NCBI GenBank assembly: GCA_022510885.1
Contig: JAFLSP010000011.1
Coordinates: 10,741-22,802, forward strand
Length of the DNA: 12,062 nt
Direction: 5' to 3'
Source: Treponema sp.
GTDB taxonomy: Bacteria; Spirochaetota; Spirochaetia; Treponematales; Treponemataceae
A program made the position numbers and the translations under genes. Position 1 is the stretch's first letter; every line of letters begins with the position of its first letter. Of the stretch, positions 1-7,794 are shown one piece after another. Under the pieces are notes generated by a model. The model was not told the origin of the DNA, ran no database searches, and saw only the letters and a program-made list of their open reading frames with translations.

Positions 1-3
1 TTA

Positions 4-35
4 AAATAAAAAACCGCCTGCCTAAGCAAGCGGTT
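4..35 (-). terminator. Rho-independent terminator of flaA
   Basis: Read on the minus strand, two 10-base arms (positions 26-35 and 12-21) pair completely, with one G-U, around the loop TTAG. A T-rich tract (minus-strand TTTTTTATTTT) follows at once. It lies about 32 bases after the flaA stop codon, where a terminator for a highly expressed structural protein is expected. Confidence 0.9.
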
Positions 36-67
36 TTGTCGGCTACGCCAACGATTTGCAGAAATCT

Positions 68-1216
68 TTATTCAGCCTGCATATCAGCCTCAGCCTGCAC
101 ATTAGCCGCCTGACCACCGTTTTGCTGAGCGTTAGATGAAGAACCTTCATCCAAACTTGACGTAAACTGCTCTTCAGTAGCCATCTTCGCTTTCTCAAGA
201 TAGCGGTTGACCTGCTTGTTGCCAAAGCGGCTGAATTCAATCGCCTGCTTCGCGCGCTCACGCGTGTTCACGATGCCCCACAAATCCTCGTCGGCGATGT
301 CGCGCTCGGTCGTCAGCACAGCCTTGTCATAGATAATCTTCACGTCCTTGAAGTAACCGATGAAGTCATTGCCGATGTGAGACGCATCGCGCACAACCTG
401 GAAACCGGCGAACTTGACGAACGGCAGGCCGCGCGGATAAATCGGGTACACGCGGATTTCGCGGGTGCGCACCTCAGTGATATAGTCCGGGTTGTTCCAC
501 GTCAGCGTCTTCCAGCCGTCAAAGCCGAGGTAGCCCATGAAGTAGCGGCGCTCCACGTTGTCATTGTCCTTGAGCAGGACGTACAGCGCGTGCGGATAGT
601 TCATACCCATCGTCGTAACGGCGACAGACTTGAGCGTACCGACATTGCGGACAACACCGTATGCCGGTGACCCCTGCGTCTCATCCCCGTCCGCCTCGAA
701 CAGGTAGCGGCCTGATGCCTTCTGCTCCTCATCCGACGGCTGGCGGTTGCCATTCTCGTCGGCCGTTGAGAGCGGCTCATACACCGGGATGTCGAACGGC
801 GGAACAATCTTGCAGTTCGCGTTGAACGCGCCGGCCGGGAAAATGGCATGCACGCCCATGACATCCTTGCCAGCGAACGGCACCTTCGCGCTCTCCTTCA
901 CCGGGGCGGGAACGACGACCGACTGGGACACGCTCGTAACGTTGCGCGCCGAGCTGTTGAGGACGACCTCCCACTCACCGAGATACAGAGAGGTCTTCAT
1001 CAGGTCCTTCTGCTCCTCGCTGTATGAGGCACCTGCGGCACGACCATAGTCCATGACGGTGCGTGAGTTCTGCGGAATTTCCACATCACTGTCCGGCACC
1101 TTAATGGAAAGGTCACCCTCCAACGTTGTGAAGTCGATGAGCGTTGCTTCTGTGGCAAAAGCCGACGCGCCGAAGAGCGCAGCGATTGCAGCAGATAAAA
1201 CCAAAGTTTTCTTCAT
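68..1216 (-). CDS. flaA: Flagellar filament outer layer (sheath) protein FlaA
   Basis: FlaA forms the sheath around the FlaB core of spirochaete periplasmic flagella. The predicted 382-residue protein starts with a clear Sec signal peptide (Lys-Lys, a hydrophobic run, cleavage after Ala21 in ASAFA), in keeping with export to the periplasm. Residues 180-300 carry the part that looks most like FlaA, including GMNYPHALYVLLKD and GYLGFDGWKTL. Residues 352-382 form a Ser/Gln/Asn-rich tail. An ATG 15 bases upstream is in frame, but AAGGAG lies 6 bases before the ATG at 1216, so I chose 1216. The gene has its own promoter in the gap after the GerMN gene and its own terminator. The amidase-GerMN-flaA order matches my memory of T. 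pallidum TP0247-TP0249, which strengthens the call. The copy type (FlaA1 or a paralogue) cannot be settled here. Confidence 0.93.
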   Translation of the reverse strand: MKKTLVLSAAIAALFGASAFATEATLIDFTTLEGDLSIKVPDSDVEIPQNSRTVMDYGRAAGASYSEEQKDLMKTSLYLGEWEVVLNSSARNVTSVSQSVVVPAPVKESAKVPFAGKDVMGVHAIFPAGAFNANCKIVPPFDIPVYEPLSTADENGNRQPSDEEQKASGRYLFEADGDETQGSPAYGVVRNVGTLKSVAVTTMGMNYPHALYVLLKDNDNVERRYFMGYLGFDGWKTLTWNNPDYITEVRTREIRVYPIYPRGLPFVKFAGFQVVRDASHIGNDFIGYFKDVKIIYDKAVLTTERDIADEDLWGIVNTRERAKQAIEFSRFGNKQVNRYLEKAKMATEEQFTSSLDEGSSSNAQQNGGQAANVQAEADMQAE

Positions 1217-1261
1217 TCGAAGCTCCTTCATTTGATTTGATGTAGCCTTGTATACGCTTTC

Positions 1262-1290
1262 AGTATCGCCGAAGAATGTCGTTTTGTCAA
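1262..1290 (-). promoter_or_regulatory. Sigma70-type promoter of flaA
   Basis: On the minus strand a perfect -35 box TTGACA (1285-1290) is followed after exactly 17 bases by GATACT (1262-1267), a 4/6 match to TATAAT. Transcription would start near 1255, giving a leader of about 40 bases with the AAGGAG ribosome site. It lies wholly inside the 98-base gap between the GerMN stop and the flaA start. A sigma70-type rather than sigma28-type promoter agrees with what I recall of flaA in other spirochaetes. Confidence 0.82.
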
Positions 1291-1314
1291 CGATTTTTCG
1301 CAGATTTTTTCGAT

Positions 1315-1764
1315 TTATTCGACATATTTTCCGTCAATAAAAAGCAGGACTTCGCCGACCGACGAAAAATTCCTGCGCACGTTCTGCCGGAAAAGGGCGA
1401 TATTGGCAAGGATATTCTCCGCTCCGGCAGGAGGGAAAAGCGCGTCCTTGGAAAGCCCCACGTAGAGCGTCCTGCCGCGCAGAAAGCAGAATTCGGCTTT
1501 CGTTCCCCGCGCAAAAAGCGGACGGGCGCGTTGCGATTGCGGTCCGAGCAGCATCTCATCGACGAAAAGGGGAATGCTTCCCTGCACGGGATGCCGCGGC
1601 AGATAGCGCGCCTCAACGGCCGTGCCCTCCGAACCGTCCGCACGGGCGGCAGGAAAAACGAACACGCGCCGCGTGGTCATGCCCGGCACAAAGCAGATGA
1701 GCGAGACAACAAACGAAAGCGCAATAACGGCGAGCGCCGCCCGCCGGACACCGATTCGCGTCAT
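1315..1764 (-). CDS. Small membrane-anchored GerMN-domain protein
   Basis: The 149-residue product has one N-terminal hydrophobic segment (about residues 8-28) that would anchor it in the inner membrane with the rest in the periplasm. Residues 32-149 read like a GerMN domain: a strand ending in RRVFVFPA, then VEARYLP, a helix with VDEMLLGP, FARGTKAEFCFLRGRTLYVGLS, and a last strand GEVLLFIDGKYVE. GerMN domains are found in lipoproteins and spore germination proteins and often sit beside cell-wall amidases; their exact role is unclear. The ATG overlaps the amidase stop as ATGA, so the two are likely translationally coupled; GGGGGG lies 3 bases upstream as a close ribosome site. It occupies the place of the T. 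pallidum gene between amidase and flaA. The fold is assigned by eye. Confidence 0.78.
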   Translation of the reverse strand: MTRIGVRRAALAVIALSFVVSLICFVPGMTTRRVFVFPAARADGSEGTAVEARYLPRHPVQGSIPLFVDEMLLGPQSQRARPLFARGTKAEFCFLRGRTLYVGLSKDALFPPAGAENILANIALFRQNVRRNFSSVGEVLLFIDGKYVE

Positions 1765-2786
1765 TTGCCCCCCGTAAATCCGCGCGAACGCTCAAAATGC
1801 GTGATGAACGCGGCAAGCCCGTTGTAGATGCCAAGCGACAGCTTCTGCAAATAGGAATTGTCCACGAGCAGGGCCGCCTCCTTCCCGTTGGAGAGGAATC
1901 CGACCTCCACGAGCACCGCCGGCATATTGGAGTTCTTCACGACAAACCATTCCTCCGCCTTGATGCCGCGCGCCGTGGCGAGGTTTCCCACCTGCGTCTG
2001 CAAGCCGTCCATGATGAACTTGGCAATCAGAATGCTCTCCGTGGTGAATTCTTCTTCCATCATTGAATTCATGATGTCGAACAGATTTTTGTCATCGGTG
2101 GCATTCTTATCGAGCACCGTGCGCCGCGTCCCGGGGGAAAGATACCAAACCTCATAGCCGCTCGCTTTTTTGTCGAGCGAGGAGTTGACGTGGACGGAGA
2201 TGTACAGAATCGCCTCGCCGTCCTTGAGCTTGACGGAGTTTGCGATGTCTGTGCGCTGCGAGAGCGAGAGGAAAATGTCCGTGTCGCGCGTCATCATGAT
2301 GTTCTTGTCGGGATAGGCGGTCTTGAGACGCGAGTAGAGCATCTTCCCCACCGCAAGGTTGATGTCCTTTTCTTTGACGGTGACGCTCTTGCCGTTTATC
2401 GTGTGCGTGTCCATCGCGCCGGGGTCTTTGCCGCCGTGACCGGGGTCAATCAGCACCGCGCCGATATGATAGCCCGCGTCATTGGTCTCTTGCCGAAACA
2501 GCTGCTCCGCGCCCGAGAGGAACGCCTTGCTCACATAAAGCACGCCGTCACGCAACTCGGGAGCATCGGTAAGCGCGAGCGTCTTGTAGTCCTTCAGCAC
2601 GACGGCGTCGCCTACACGGAACGAAAGCTGATGCCCGTTCTTTTCGAGGATTCCCGTGCCCAAAAGCGCATCCCAGTAAACCTGCGCGCCCGTTTTTTCT
2701 GCGGACAGGATAAGATTTTCGGTATTTTGCGCGAATGCCACCGCCGCGAACGCGACGAGAGCAAAAAAAACTAGTCTCTTCTTCAT
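1761..2786 (-). CDS. N-acetylmuramoyl-L-alanine amidase (Amidase_3)
   Basis: This enzyme cleaves the bond between N-acetylmuramic acid and the stem peptide of peptidoglycan, in the periplasm. Of the 341 residues, 1-19 form a signal peptide ending at AFA. Residues 25-100 are a domain with short beta-rich repeats that may bind the wall. Residues 110-335 are the zinc-dependent Amidase_3 domain. All key residues are visible: His117 in LIDPGHGGKDPGA, Glu139 in VKEKDINLAVG and His199 in SVHVNSS as zinc ligands, and the catalytic Glu294 in VLVEVGFLSN. The family domain is complete and should be active. The start overlaps the stop of the ATP-grasp gene by four bases (ATGA) and the stop overlaps the GerMN start in the same way, so it is the middle of a coupled operon. 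Roles in cell division or in opening the wall for flagella are both possible. Confidence 0.93.
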   Translation of the reverse strand: MKKRLVFFALVAFAAVAFAQNTENLILSAEKTGAQVYWDALLGTGILEKNGHQLSFRVGDAVVLKDYKTLALTDAPELRDGVLYVSKAFLSGAEQLFRQETNDAGYHIGAVLIDPGHGGKDPGAMDTHTINGKSVTVKEKDINLAVGKMLYSRLKTAYPDKNIMMTRDTDIFLSLSQRTDIANSVKLKDGEAILYISVHVNSSLDKKASGYEVWYLSPGTRRTVLDKNATDDKNLFDIMNSMMEEEFTTESILIAKFIMDGLQTQVGNLATARGIKAEEWFVVKNSNMPAVLVEVGFLSNGKEAALLVDNSYLQKLSLGIYNGLAAFITHFERSRGFTGGK

Positions 2787-4387
2787 GATACCCCGTCCGC
2801 CACATACAGCGCGCCTTGGATTGAGCCGCGAAGAACGGCGCGCCAGAACGTGTCGGCATTCATAGCATACCGATTTGGACGCAGTTCGTCAAAGCGTCCG
2901 AGGACGTGCCGCAGCGTGCCGTGATTCCAGTCAGTCTCGCCGTCCGCAAACGGCAAGAGCGGTGACGGCAAAAGCGCGCTGACCGCCGCGCCAGCGGGAA
3001 TCGTTTCAACCGCCGCGCAGGGATGCCGTTCATACACGGCAAGCGCGGCGGGAAACGCCGGCGGCGGAAAGCCCCGCTCGCCCGCTTCGCATTCGCCGCG
3101 CAGAAACGCATCGGTCTGCGCGCAGTGCGGCGCAAGGCGTAGCGTAATCTGCCGTATCGCCGCGTGTGCCGCCTCCTCCGCCTGCGCGCGTGTAGGCGCA
3201 AGCGTGATGACGTTGCCGCATTTCTGCACGTTGTTGCGCGGAAAACATACGGCATCGCCTGCGGCGGCGCGAGGCAGCACGTCGCGCACAAAGGGCAGCC
3301 GCGCGGCGGCATCCAGGCCCGTGACGGCGGCGACATTCCCCGGAATGGAAACCCACGCGCGCTCCGCGCTCACCTGCGCACACGGAAGCTCATACAGCGC
3401 GAAGGGCTGTGCTTTTCCCGCGACCGACGGATGTGGTCGCCACGAAAGCGGGGCACGATTCCGCACGAGATACTCCGGCGTCTTTCCGAGCGCGACAAGC
3501 AAGGCCTGCTCGGTCACGTCGCAGCCGGAGGCATAGGGATACGTCCACCCGCTCATGTAGCCGCCGGAAAGCCGCGCCGCAATCTCGCCGACCATCGGGC
3601 CTGCGGCAGTGTACTTGATGTCGGCCTTTGCCACGCCGCACGTCAGACCGAGCGACTGAATGCCGAGCGCGAACGTCGCAATCAGCTCAAGTTTTGTGCG
3701 CTCGTCGCACGAGGACGGCATCGTGTGCCCAGTCTCGATGAAATACGGCGGATAGAAAATATGCCGGTCGGCAAAGCCCGTAACCGTGAGCGTCCCGTCC
3801 CAGACAACCGCGTCGATGCTGAACTCCGGGCCGTCCATCACGTCCTCAAGAATCGCCCTGCCCGAGCGCGAATTGCGCACCGCGTCCGCCACCGCGCCCC
3901 GCAGTTCGTCCGCGTCCCGCACCAAGCGGCAGCCGCGCCCGCCCATGTTGTCCACGGGCTTCACCACCTGCGGATAGCCGATTCCCGCGCCGTCGAAATC
4001 CCCGCCGACCTCGCGAAACGCGGGACTGGGAACGCCCGCCTCGGCAAAGCAGCGGCGCATCCGCGCCTTGTCGCTCGCGTTCAGGCAGGACTGGTAGGAA
4101 TGCCCCCGCAGGCCGCATCGCTCCGCAACGAACGCCACGTTCGCCGAAAAATCCGTGCCCGCCGTAAACACCGCCGCAAGCGGCGCGTCGCCCGCGTTCA
4201 GCTCGTCGGCAAGCGCGGCGAGCGCGTCCCGGTCCTTCAAGTCAACCGGCACGAAGCGGTCGGCAAGCGGCACGCACACGGCATCCGGGTTGCCGTCCAC
4301 CACGACCGCGCGGTAGCCGAGCCGCTTCGCGGCAAGAATGGCAGGCCGCTGCATCAAGCCCGCGCCCAGCACCAAGACAGACTGCAT
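2783..4387 (-). CDS. ATP-grasp ligase-type enzyme with C-terminal extension
   Basis: ATP-grasp enzymes join a carboxylate to an amine, thiol or other nucleophile through an acyl-phosphate, using ATP. In this 534-residue protein residues 1-100 form the Rossmann-like pre-ATP-grasp domain (SVLVLGAG, AVVVDGNP). Residues 105-300 form the ATP-grasp core: the lysine and glycine loop VVKPVDNMGGRGC (142-153), the acidic linker EDVMDGPEFSIDA (181-193) and the metal-binding end DIKY then GEIAARLSGGY (267-277). Residues 300-420 resemble the usual C-terminal lid. The last 110 or so residues are Pro/Ala-rich with a His/Trp patch and match nothing I know. An in-frame TTG at 4411 would add 8 residues, but the ATG at 4387 shares one base with the upstream stop (TGATG) and has AAGGAG 11 bases before it. 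The substrate is unknown; the upstream sugar enzyme suggests a glycan or nucleotide-sugar precursor. Confidence 0.85.
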   Translation of the reverse strand: MQSVLVLGAGLMQRPAILAAKRLGYRAVVVDGNPDAVCVPLADRFVPVDLKDRDALAALADELNAGDAPLAAVFTAGTDFSANVAFVAERCGLRGHSYQSCLNASDKARMRRCFAEAGVPSPAFREVGGDFDGAGIGYPQVVKPVDNMGGRGCRLVRDADELRGAVADAVRNSRSGRAILEDVMDGPEFSIDAVVWDGTLTVTGFADRHIFYPPYFIETGHTMPSSCDERTKLELIATFALGIQSLGLTCGVAKADIKYTAAGPMVGEIAARLSGGYMSGWTYPYASGCDVTEQALLVALGKTPEYLVRNRAPLSWRPHPSVAGKAQPFALYELPCAQVSAERAWVSIPGNVAAVTGLDAAARLPFVRDVLPRAAAGDAVCFPRNNVQKCGNVITLAPTRAQAEEAAHAAIRQITLRLAPHCAQTDAFLRGECEAGERGFPPPAFPAALAVYERHPCAAVETIPAGAAVSALLPSPLLPFADGETDWNHGTLRHVLGRFDELRPNRYAMNADTFWRAVLRGSIQGALYVADGVS

Positions 4388-6906
4388 CAGAGGTCGCGCT
4401 CCTTTTTGCAATAGACTTCAAACGTGTCGCCGAGCGAAAAGAAATGGCTTGCCGCCGTGAACAGCGACATCTCAAGGCCGTTGGCCTTCTTCCCGCCGCG
4501 CCGCGCGAGCTGAGGGAAGCGCTCGGGATGATGCCCGGTCGAGACCGTCCTGACCACGCGGAATCCGTAGCGGCGCAGAATTGACGGCGTGCGTGACGGC
4601 TCCCACAGCGTGTAGTGGTCGTCGGGGCTTTGGGCAAAGAACTTCTGCGGCGAGAATTTCGCCGAAACGCCCGAAGCCGACGGCGTGGAGAACGCGAAGA
4701 TGCCGCCAACCCGGAGAAGTTTGGAGACATTGCGCAGCACCGTATCAAGATTCTGGAAATGCTCGATGACATACCACATCGTCACCGCGTCAAAAGTCGG
4801 AATGCCGAATTCCGTCACCGAGTCGAACGCGGGAAACTGCGCCACCGTCGCCGGAAAATGCAAGTGCTCCTGCACGTAGGCGACCGCCTCGGGGGAAACG
4901 TCCGTGCCGTAGACCAGCCAGCCCGCGTCGTTTGCCGCGTCAAGGTACGGCCCGTAAGCGCAGCCGATGTCGAGCACGGTGGGCGTGACCGCCTTGTGCG
5001 CACTGCGGTACAGCGCGTCCACGACCGACATGCGCCGTATGCACTGCGCCTTTATCGCGGTAAAGTCGTCCAGATACGTCTTCCCGTACTGCCGCCGGTA
5101 GTCCTCAAAAAAATACGACGTGTCGTAACTCGTGTTCTCCGCGACTACCGTCCAGGACATATAGAGCATCCCGCACGACTGGCAGCGGCGGAACGTATGC
5201 TTCGCCGTCCGCGCCACAATCGGGCTCGTGCGCTCCAGGGCAGACTTACGGCAGACCGGGCAGTCGAACCGCCGCCCGTTTGACAGGGCAGCAACGAAGT
5301 CGCCGAGCGATTTTCCCGCCGCGCCGCGCGCAAACGGGAGGTCGGGATAGAGCGCGGGAATATCTTGCAGGGCGGCAAGCGCGGACGCTTCGGTCAGCTC
5401 GGACGGAGCGAGGCAGGCAAAGCCGTATTTCTGCGCCAGCTGTATGTGGAGCGGCGACGTGCCGAGCAGGACGACCGCGCAGCCCGCCGCGACCGCCTCA
5501 AACGCGGTGAACCCGTAGTGCGTCACCACCACGTCATAGTCGGCAAGCTGCTCGCGCAGCCCGTGCACCGGCGCGATGAACGTGATGCTCCCGCCCGCCA
5601 CCGGCGCGGTCTCCGCCACGTGCGCCCGCGCCGCTTCCGGGTCGCGCACGATTGCCGTCACACGCGCCTTGCCCGCGGCAAAGGCGACCGCCGCCGGAAT
5701 GACCAAATTCGCCGGGTCTTCGCCGCCCACCGTCACCAAAATCGACCTGATGTCATCGGGGCTTGCGAGCGGAGGCAGCTCGCGGCGGTGAGCCGGCAGC
5801 GTGATATACGACGGGTCCGCGATGTTCGACGGGCGGGCAATGCCGTAGGAAGGAATGATGTCAAACAGGAAATCGCAGACATCCGTGTTGAGCGAGCCTT
5901 CGTCAATCGCCACGAGCGGCGCGGCGGCGGCAAGGCGCAGCGCAAAGGCGCGGTCGAGCGCGAACGCGTCCGTCACGATGAGCGCGTAGTCGCCCGCCTC
6001 CGGCAAGTCATGCGTCACCTGCCAGTCGGCAAGCCCGTCAGCCATTGCCTGCGAGAGCAAGTCCCCCGCCCGCTCCATGTCCGCGTCCGCAGGGATATAC
6101 ACGTCCCCGCCGCAGGAAATCGCGAGCGACAGGCAGCGGCGCAGATGCCCCGTTCCCCGCCCCTTCTGCACGCACGGAACGCACAGCACGGGACGGACGA
6201 CCGACGGCTGCGCGAACGCCCCCACAATCTGCTCCGCCGTGTACGGCTCTTCAACAGGATGCCCGTCGGAAACATCATCACCAGAAACAGCGCGCACCAG
6301 CGCGAGCGCGCGGCGGTAGTCGCCCTTCGTGTCTATCGTCGTGCGCAAGCCGGGATGCCTGAACGGCGCGGGGGCTTCCACAAACACGCACTTCCACCGC
6401 TCGGCATGATTGTACAGCGCAGGCCCGACGTGCTCGTGGTCATAGGGAAGGTCGGTCAGATTCCGCGCCTCAAGCAGCGAGCGCGCGTCGAACATCTCCA
6501 CCCCGCTCCCGTGGGGCAAGCCCGTAAAGGTGATGTAGTCGCACGTTCCCGTCTGCCGCCGGCGCCCGTATTCCTCGGAAAGCAGCTGCGCCGCCTCAAA
6601 GAACAGGAACGGATTGTCCGCCGTCGCGCGGATAACCGCGTCCGCCCCCGTCCGCTCGATGACCATGCAGAAGCGCTCCAGCACGTCGTCCAGCGGACCG
6701 GCGAACAGCTCGTAGCCGTTGCGCTCCGCGACCGGGGCAAGCTCGCCCGCGCTGTCCGCGTCGGTCGCCACGAAGTAGCCGTCCGCCGCCACGCGCCGCA
6801 TCGCGCGCAGCGTCCAGTCCAGCACCGTCTTTCCGCCCAGGGGAAACAACGCCTTCCCCGGCAGCCGAGACGAATTCAAACGACATTGCACTACGACTAT
6901 GGTCAT
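4387..6906 (-). CDS. SpsF / PseG-SpsG / methyltransferase fusion protein
   Basis: Three enzymes are fused in 839 residues. Residues 1-230 are an SpsF-like nucleotidyltransferase with the signature QCRLNSSRLPGK (7-18) and a likely metal-binding Asp97 in TADNPF. Residues 240-540 resemble PseG/SpsG, a GT-B-fold sugar hydrolase or transferase: GTGHLRRCLSLA with His254 at the place of the PseG catalytic base, VAIDEG, VTVGGEDPANL, and YGFTAFEAVAAG. At the last site I see Phe469 where I recall an active-site Asn in C. jejuni PseG, so hydrolysis is not certain. Residues 549-578 form a zinc ribbon (Cys549, 552, 575, 578). Residues 640-745 are a class I SAM methyltransferase (VLDIGCAYG, Asp669, MWYVIEH, LLRVGG). 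The family start fits the ATG at 6906; no ribosome site is visible. It overlaps the ATP-grasp gene by one base. The likely role is making or methylating an activated nonulosonate-like sugar; the product is inferred. Confidence 0.87.
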   Translation of the reverse strand: MTIVVVQCRLNSSRLPGKALFPLGGKTVLDWTLRAMRRVAADGYFVATDADSAGELAPVAERNGYELFAGPLDDVLERFCMVIERTGADAVIRATADNPFLFFEAAQLLSEEYGRRRQTGTCDYITFTGLPHGSGVEMFDARSLLEARNLTDLPYDHEHVGPALYNHAERWKCVFVEAPAPFRHPGLRTTIDTKGDYRRALALVRAVSGDDVSDGHPVEEPYTAEQIVGAFAQPSVVRPVLCVPCVQKGRGTGHLRRCLSLAISCGGDVYIPADADMERAGDLLSQAMADGLADWQVTHDLPEAGDYALIVTDAFALDRAFALRLAAAAPLVAIDEGSLNTDVCDFLFDIIPSYGIARPSNIADPSYITLPAHRRELPPLASPDDIRSILVTVGGEDPANLVIPAAVAFAAGKARVTAIVRDPEAARAHVAETAPVAGGSITFIAPVHGLREQLADYDVVVTHYGFTAFEAVAAGCAVVLLGTSPLHIQLAQKYGFACLAPSELTEASALAALQDIPALYPDLPFARGAAGKSLGDFVAALSNGRRFDCPVCRKSALERTSPIVARTAKHTFRRCQSCGMLYMSWTVVAENTSYDTSYFFEDYRRQYGKTYLDDFTAIKAQCIRRMSVVDALYRSAHKAVTPTVLDIGCAYGPYLDAANDAGWLVYGTDVSPEAVAYVQEHLHFPATVAQFPAFDSVTEFGIPTFDAVTMWYVIEHFQNLDTVLRNVSKLLRVGGIFAFSTPSASGVSAKFSPQKFFAQSPDDHYTLWEPSRTPSILRRYGFRVVRTVSTGHHPERFPQLARRGGKKANGLEMSLFTAASHFFSLGDTFEVYCKKERDL

Positions 6907-6914
6907 ACCGCCGC

Positions 6915-6943
6915 AGTATACATGATTTGCGCCCTTTTGGGAA
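6915..6943 (-). promoter_or_regulatory. Candidate promoter just upstream of the fusion gene
   Basis: On the minus strand TATACT (6915-6920, 5/6 match to the -10 box) lies 17 bases after TTCCCA (6938-6943, 4/6 match to TTGACA). The start of transcription would fall within a few bases of the ATG at 6906, which would give a leaderless message. This fits the lack of a Shine-Dalgarno sequence there. The weak -35 box lowers confidence. Confidence 0.45.
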
Positions 6944-6974
6944 TACGCGCAAAGAACGCGAACGGCATCCCGCC

Positions 6975-7745
6975 CTAGTCCACCGTGATGTCGCCGTCCG
7001 CGCAGCGAACCGTCACGCCCGACGAAACGGCGTCCACGCCCTTGTTGATGACGCACCACTGCGCCACCGAGCCGTCGAACCGCACCTCCCGGAGCCTGCC
7101 GCAGCCGCTGAACGCGCCATCGCCGATGGCAATGACGCTGCCCGGAATCGTCACGCGCGCAAGCGACGCGCAGGCACAGAACGCGCCCGCCCCGATGGCG
7201 GTCACGCTGCCCGGAACCGTCACCTCCGCCAGCGACGCGCAGCCGTTGAACGCCCCATCGCCGATTTTCGTCACGCTGTCGGGAATCACCACGCGCGCGA
7301 GCGACGTGCAGCGCACGAACGTGCCCTGCGCGATTTCCCGCACGCCGCCCGGAACCGTCACCTCCGCCAGCGACGCGCAGCCGAAGAACGCGCCCATGCC
7401 GATTCTCGTCACGCTGTCGGGAATCGCCACGCGCGCGAGCGACGTGCAGCCGGAGAACGCGCCCACGCCGACCGTCCGCACGCCCTGCCCGATGGTCACG
7501 CTCCTGAGCGCGGGGCATTTCCCGAACGCATCGATGTCCTCGTCGTCCTTCTCGCGCCAGACTTCCGCGCCGATGACCGCCACGCTGCCCGGAATCGTCA
7601 CCTCCTCCAGCACGGCGCACTCATAGAACGCGCCCGGGGCGATTGCCGTGATGCCGTCGGGAATGACGACTCTCGCGGGCAGCCCATCCGCCCAGCCCGT
7701 CACCGCCGTCCCCTCCGTTATGAGATATGCAGGAACCTGCTCCAT
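6975..7745 (-). CDS. BspA-like leucine-rich repeat (LRR_5) protein
   Basis: The 256-residue product is built almost wholly of 23-residue LRR_5 units of the type LARVTIPGSVTxIGxGAFxGCAS. I count eight units between residues 25 and 217, the second one broken by an acidic insert (REKDDEDID, 64-72). The C-terminal cap, from VRFDGSVAQWCVINKG to VRCADGDITVD, is the usual end of such proteins. BspA/TpLRR proteins of treponemes and other host-associated anaerobes often bind surfaces or partners. Here there is no signal peptide or membrane segment: the start MEQVPAYLI goes straight into the first repeats, and AAGGAG lies 9 bases upstream of this ATG. It may therefore act in the cytoplasm, be exported by a non-classical route, or be a truncated copy. 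It has its own promoter and ends 68 bases before the fusion gene. Confidence 0.9.
   Translation of the reverse strand: MEQVPAYLITEGTAVTGWADGLPARVVIPDGITAIAPGAFYECAVLEEVTIPGSVAVIGAEVWREKDDEDIDAFGKCPALRSVTIGQGVRTVGVGAFSGCTSLARVAIPDSVTRIGMGAFFGCASLAEVTVPGGVREIAQGTFVRCTSLARVVIPDSVTKIGDGAFNGCASLAEVTVPGSVTAIGAGAFCACASLARVTIPGSVIAIGDGAFSGCGRLREVRFDGSVAQWCVINKGVDAVSSGVTVRCADGDITVD
7095..7673 (-). repeat. Intragenic 69-bp LRR repeats
   Basis: This is the DNA coding for the eight LRR_5 units. Units alternate between two forms, one with (L)ARV and one with (L)AEV. Units 4-5 and 6-7 are therefore more alike as a 46-residue (138-bp) pair than neighbouring units are, which points to duplication of a two-unit module. 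Confidence 0.75.
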
Positions 7746-7794
7746 AATTCACCGCTCCTTTGCGGCCGATTTCCGCCGCTGTCTCCGTACCGGC

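Noticed and set aside
38..50. CGGCTACGCC shared between the flaA terminator region and the hairpin cluster at 11594
   Set aside because: Ten bases that form a small hairpin (GGC TAC GCC) are too short to claim a repeat family from two copies.
43..67. Extension of flaA past its stop in another frame
   Set aside because: The FlaA frame ends at the TAA at 68-70 and the terminator follows; the other frame has no motif.
1276..1827. Plus-strand open frame of 183 codons opposite the GerMN gene
   Set aside because: It is highly basic and without motif, and the minus-strand gene has a membrane anchor, GerMN pattern and coupled start.
3164..4414. Plus-strand open frame of 416 codons opposite the ATP-grasp gene
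   Set aside because: It is Arg/His/Ala-rich with no motif; it exists because the GC-rich minus-strand gene leaves few stops on the other strand.
5365..6978. Plus-strand open frame of 537 codons opposite the fusion gene
   Set aside because: Same reason: an Arg-rich shadow without any recognisable domain, opposite a gene with clear motifs.
6907..7620. Long N-terminal extension of the fusion protein frame, rich in Arg and Gly
   Set aside because: It is the LRR gene read in another frame; its repeats mirror the LRR repeats, and the SpsF domain begins exactly at the ATG at 6906.
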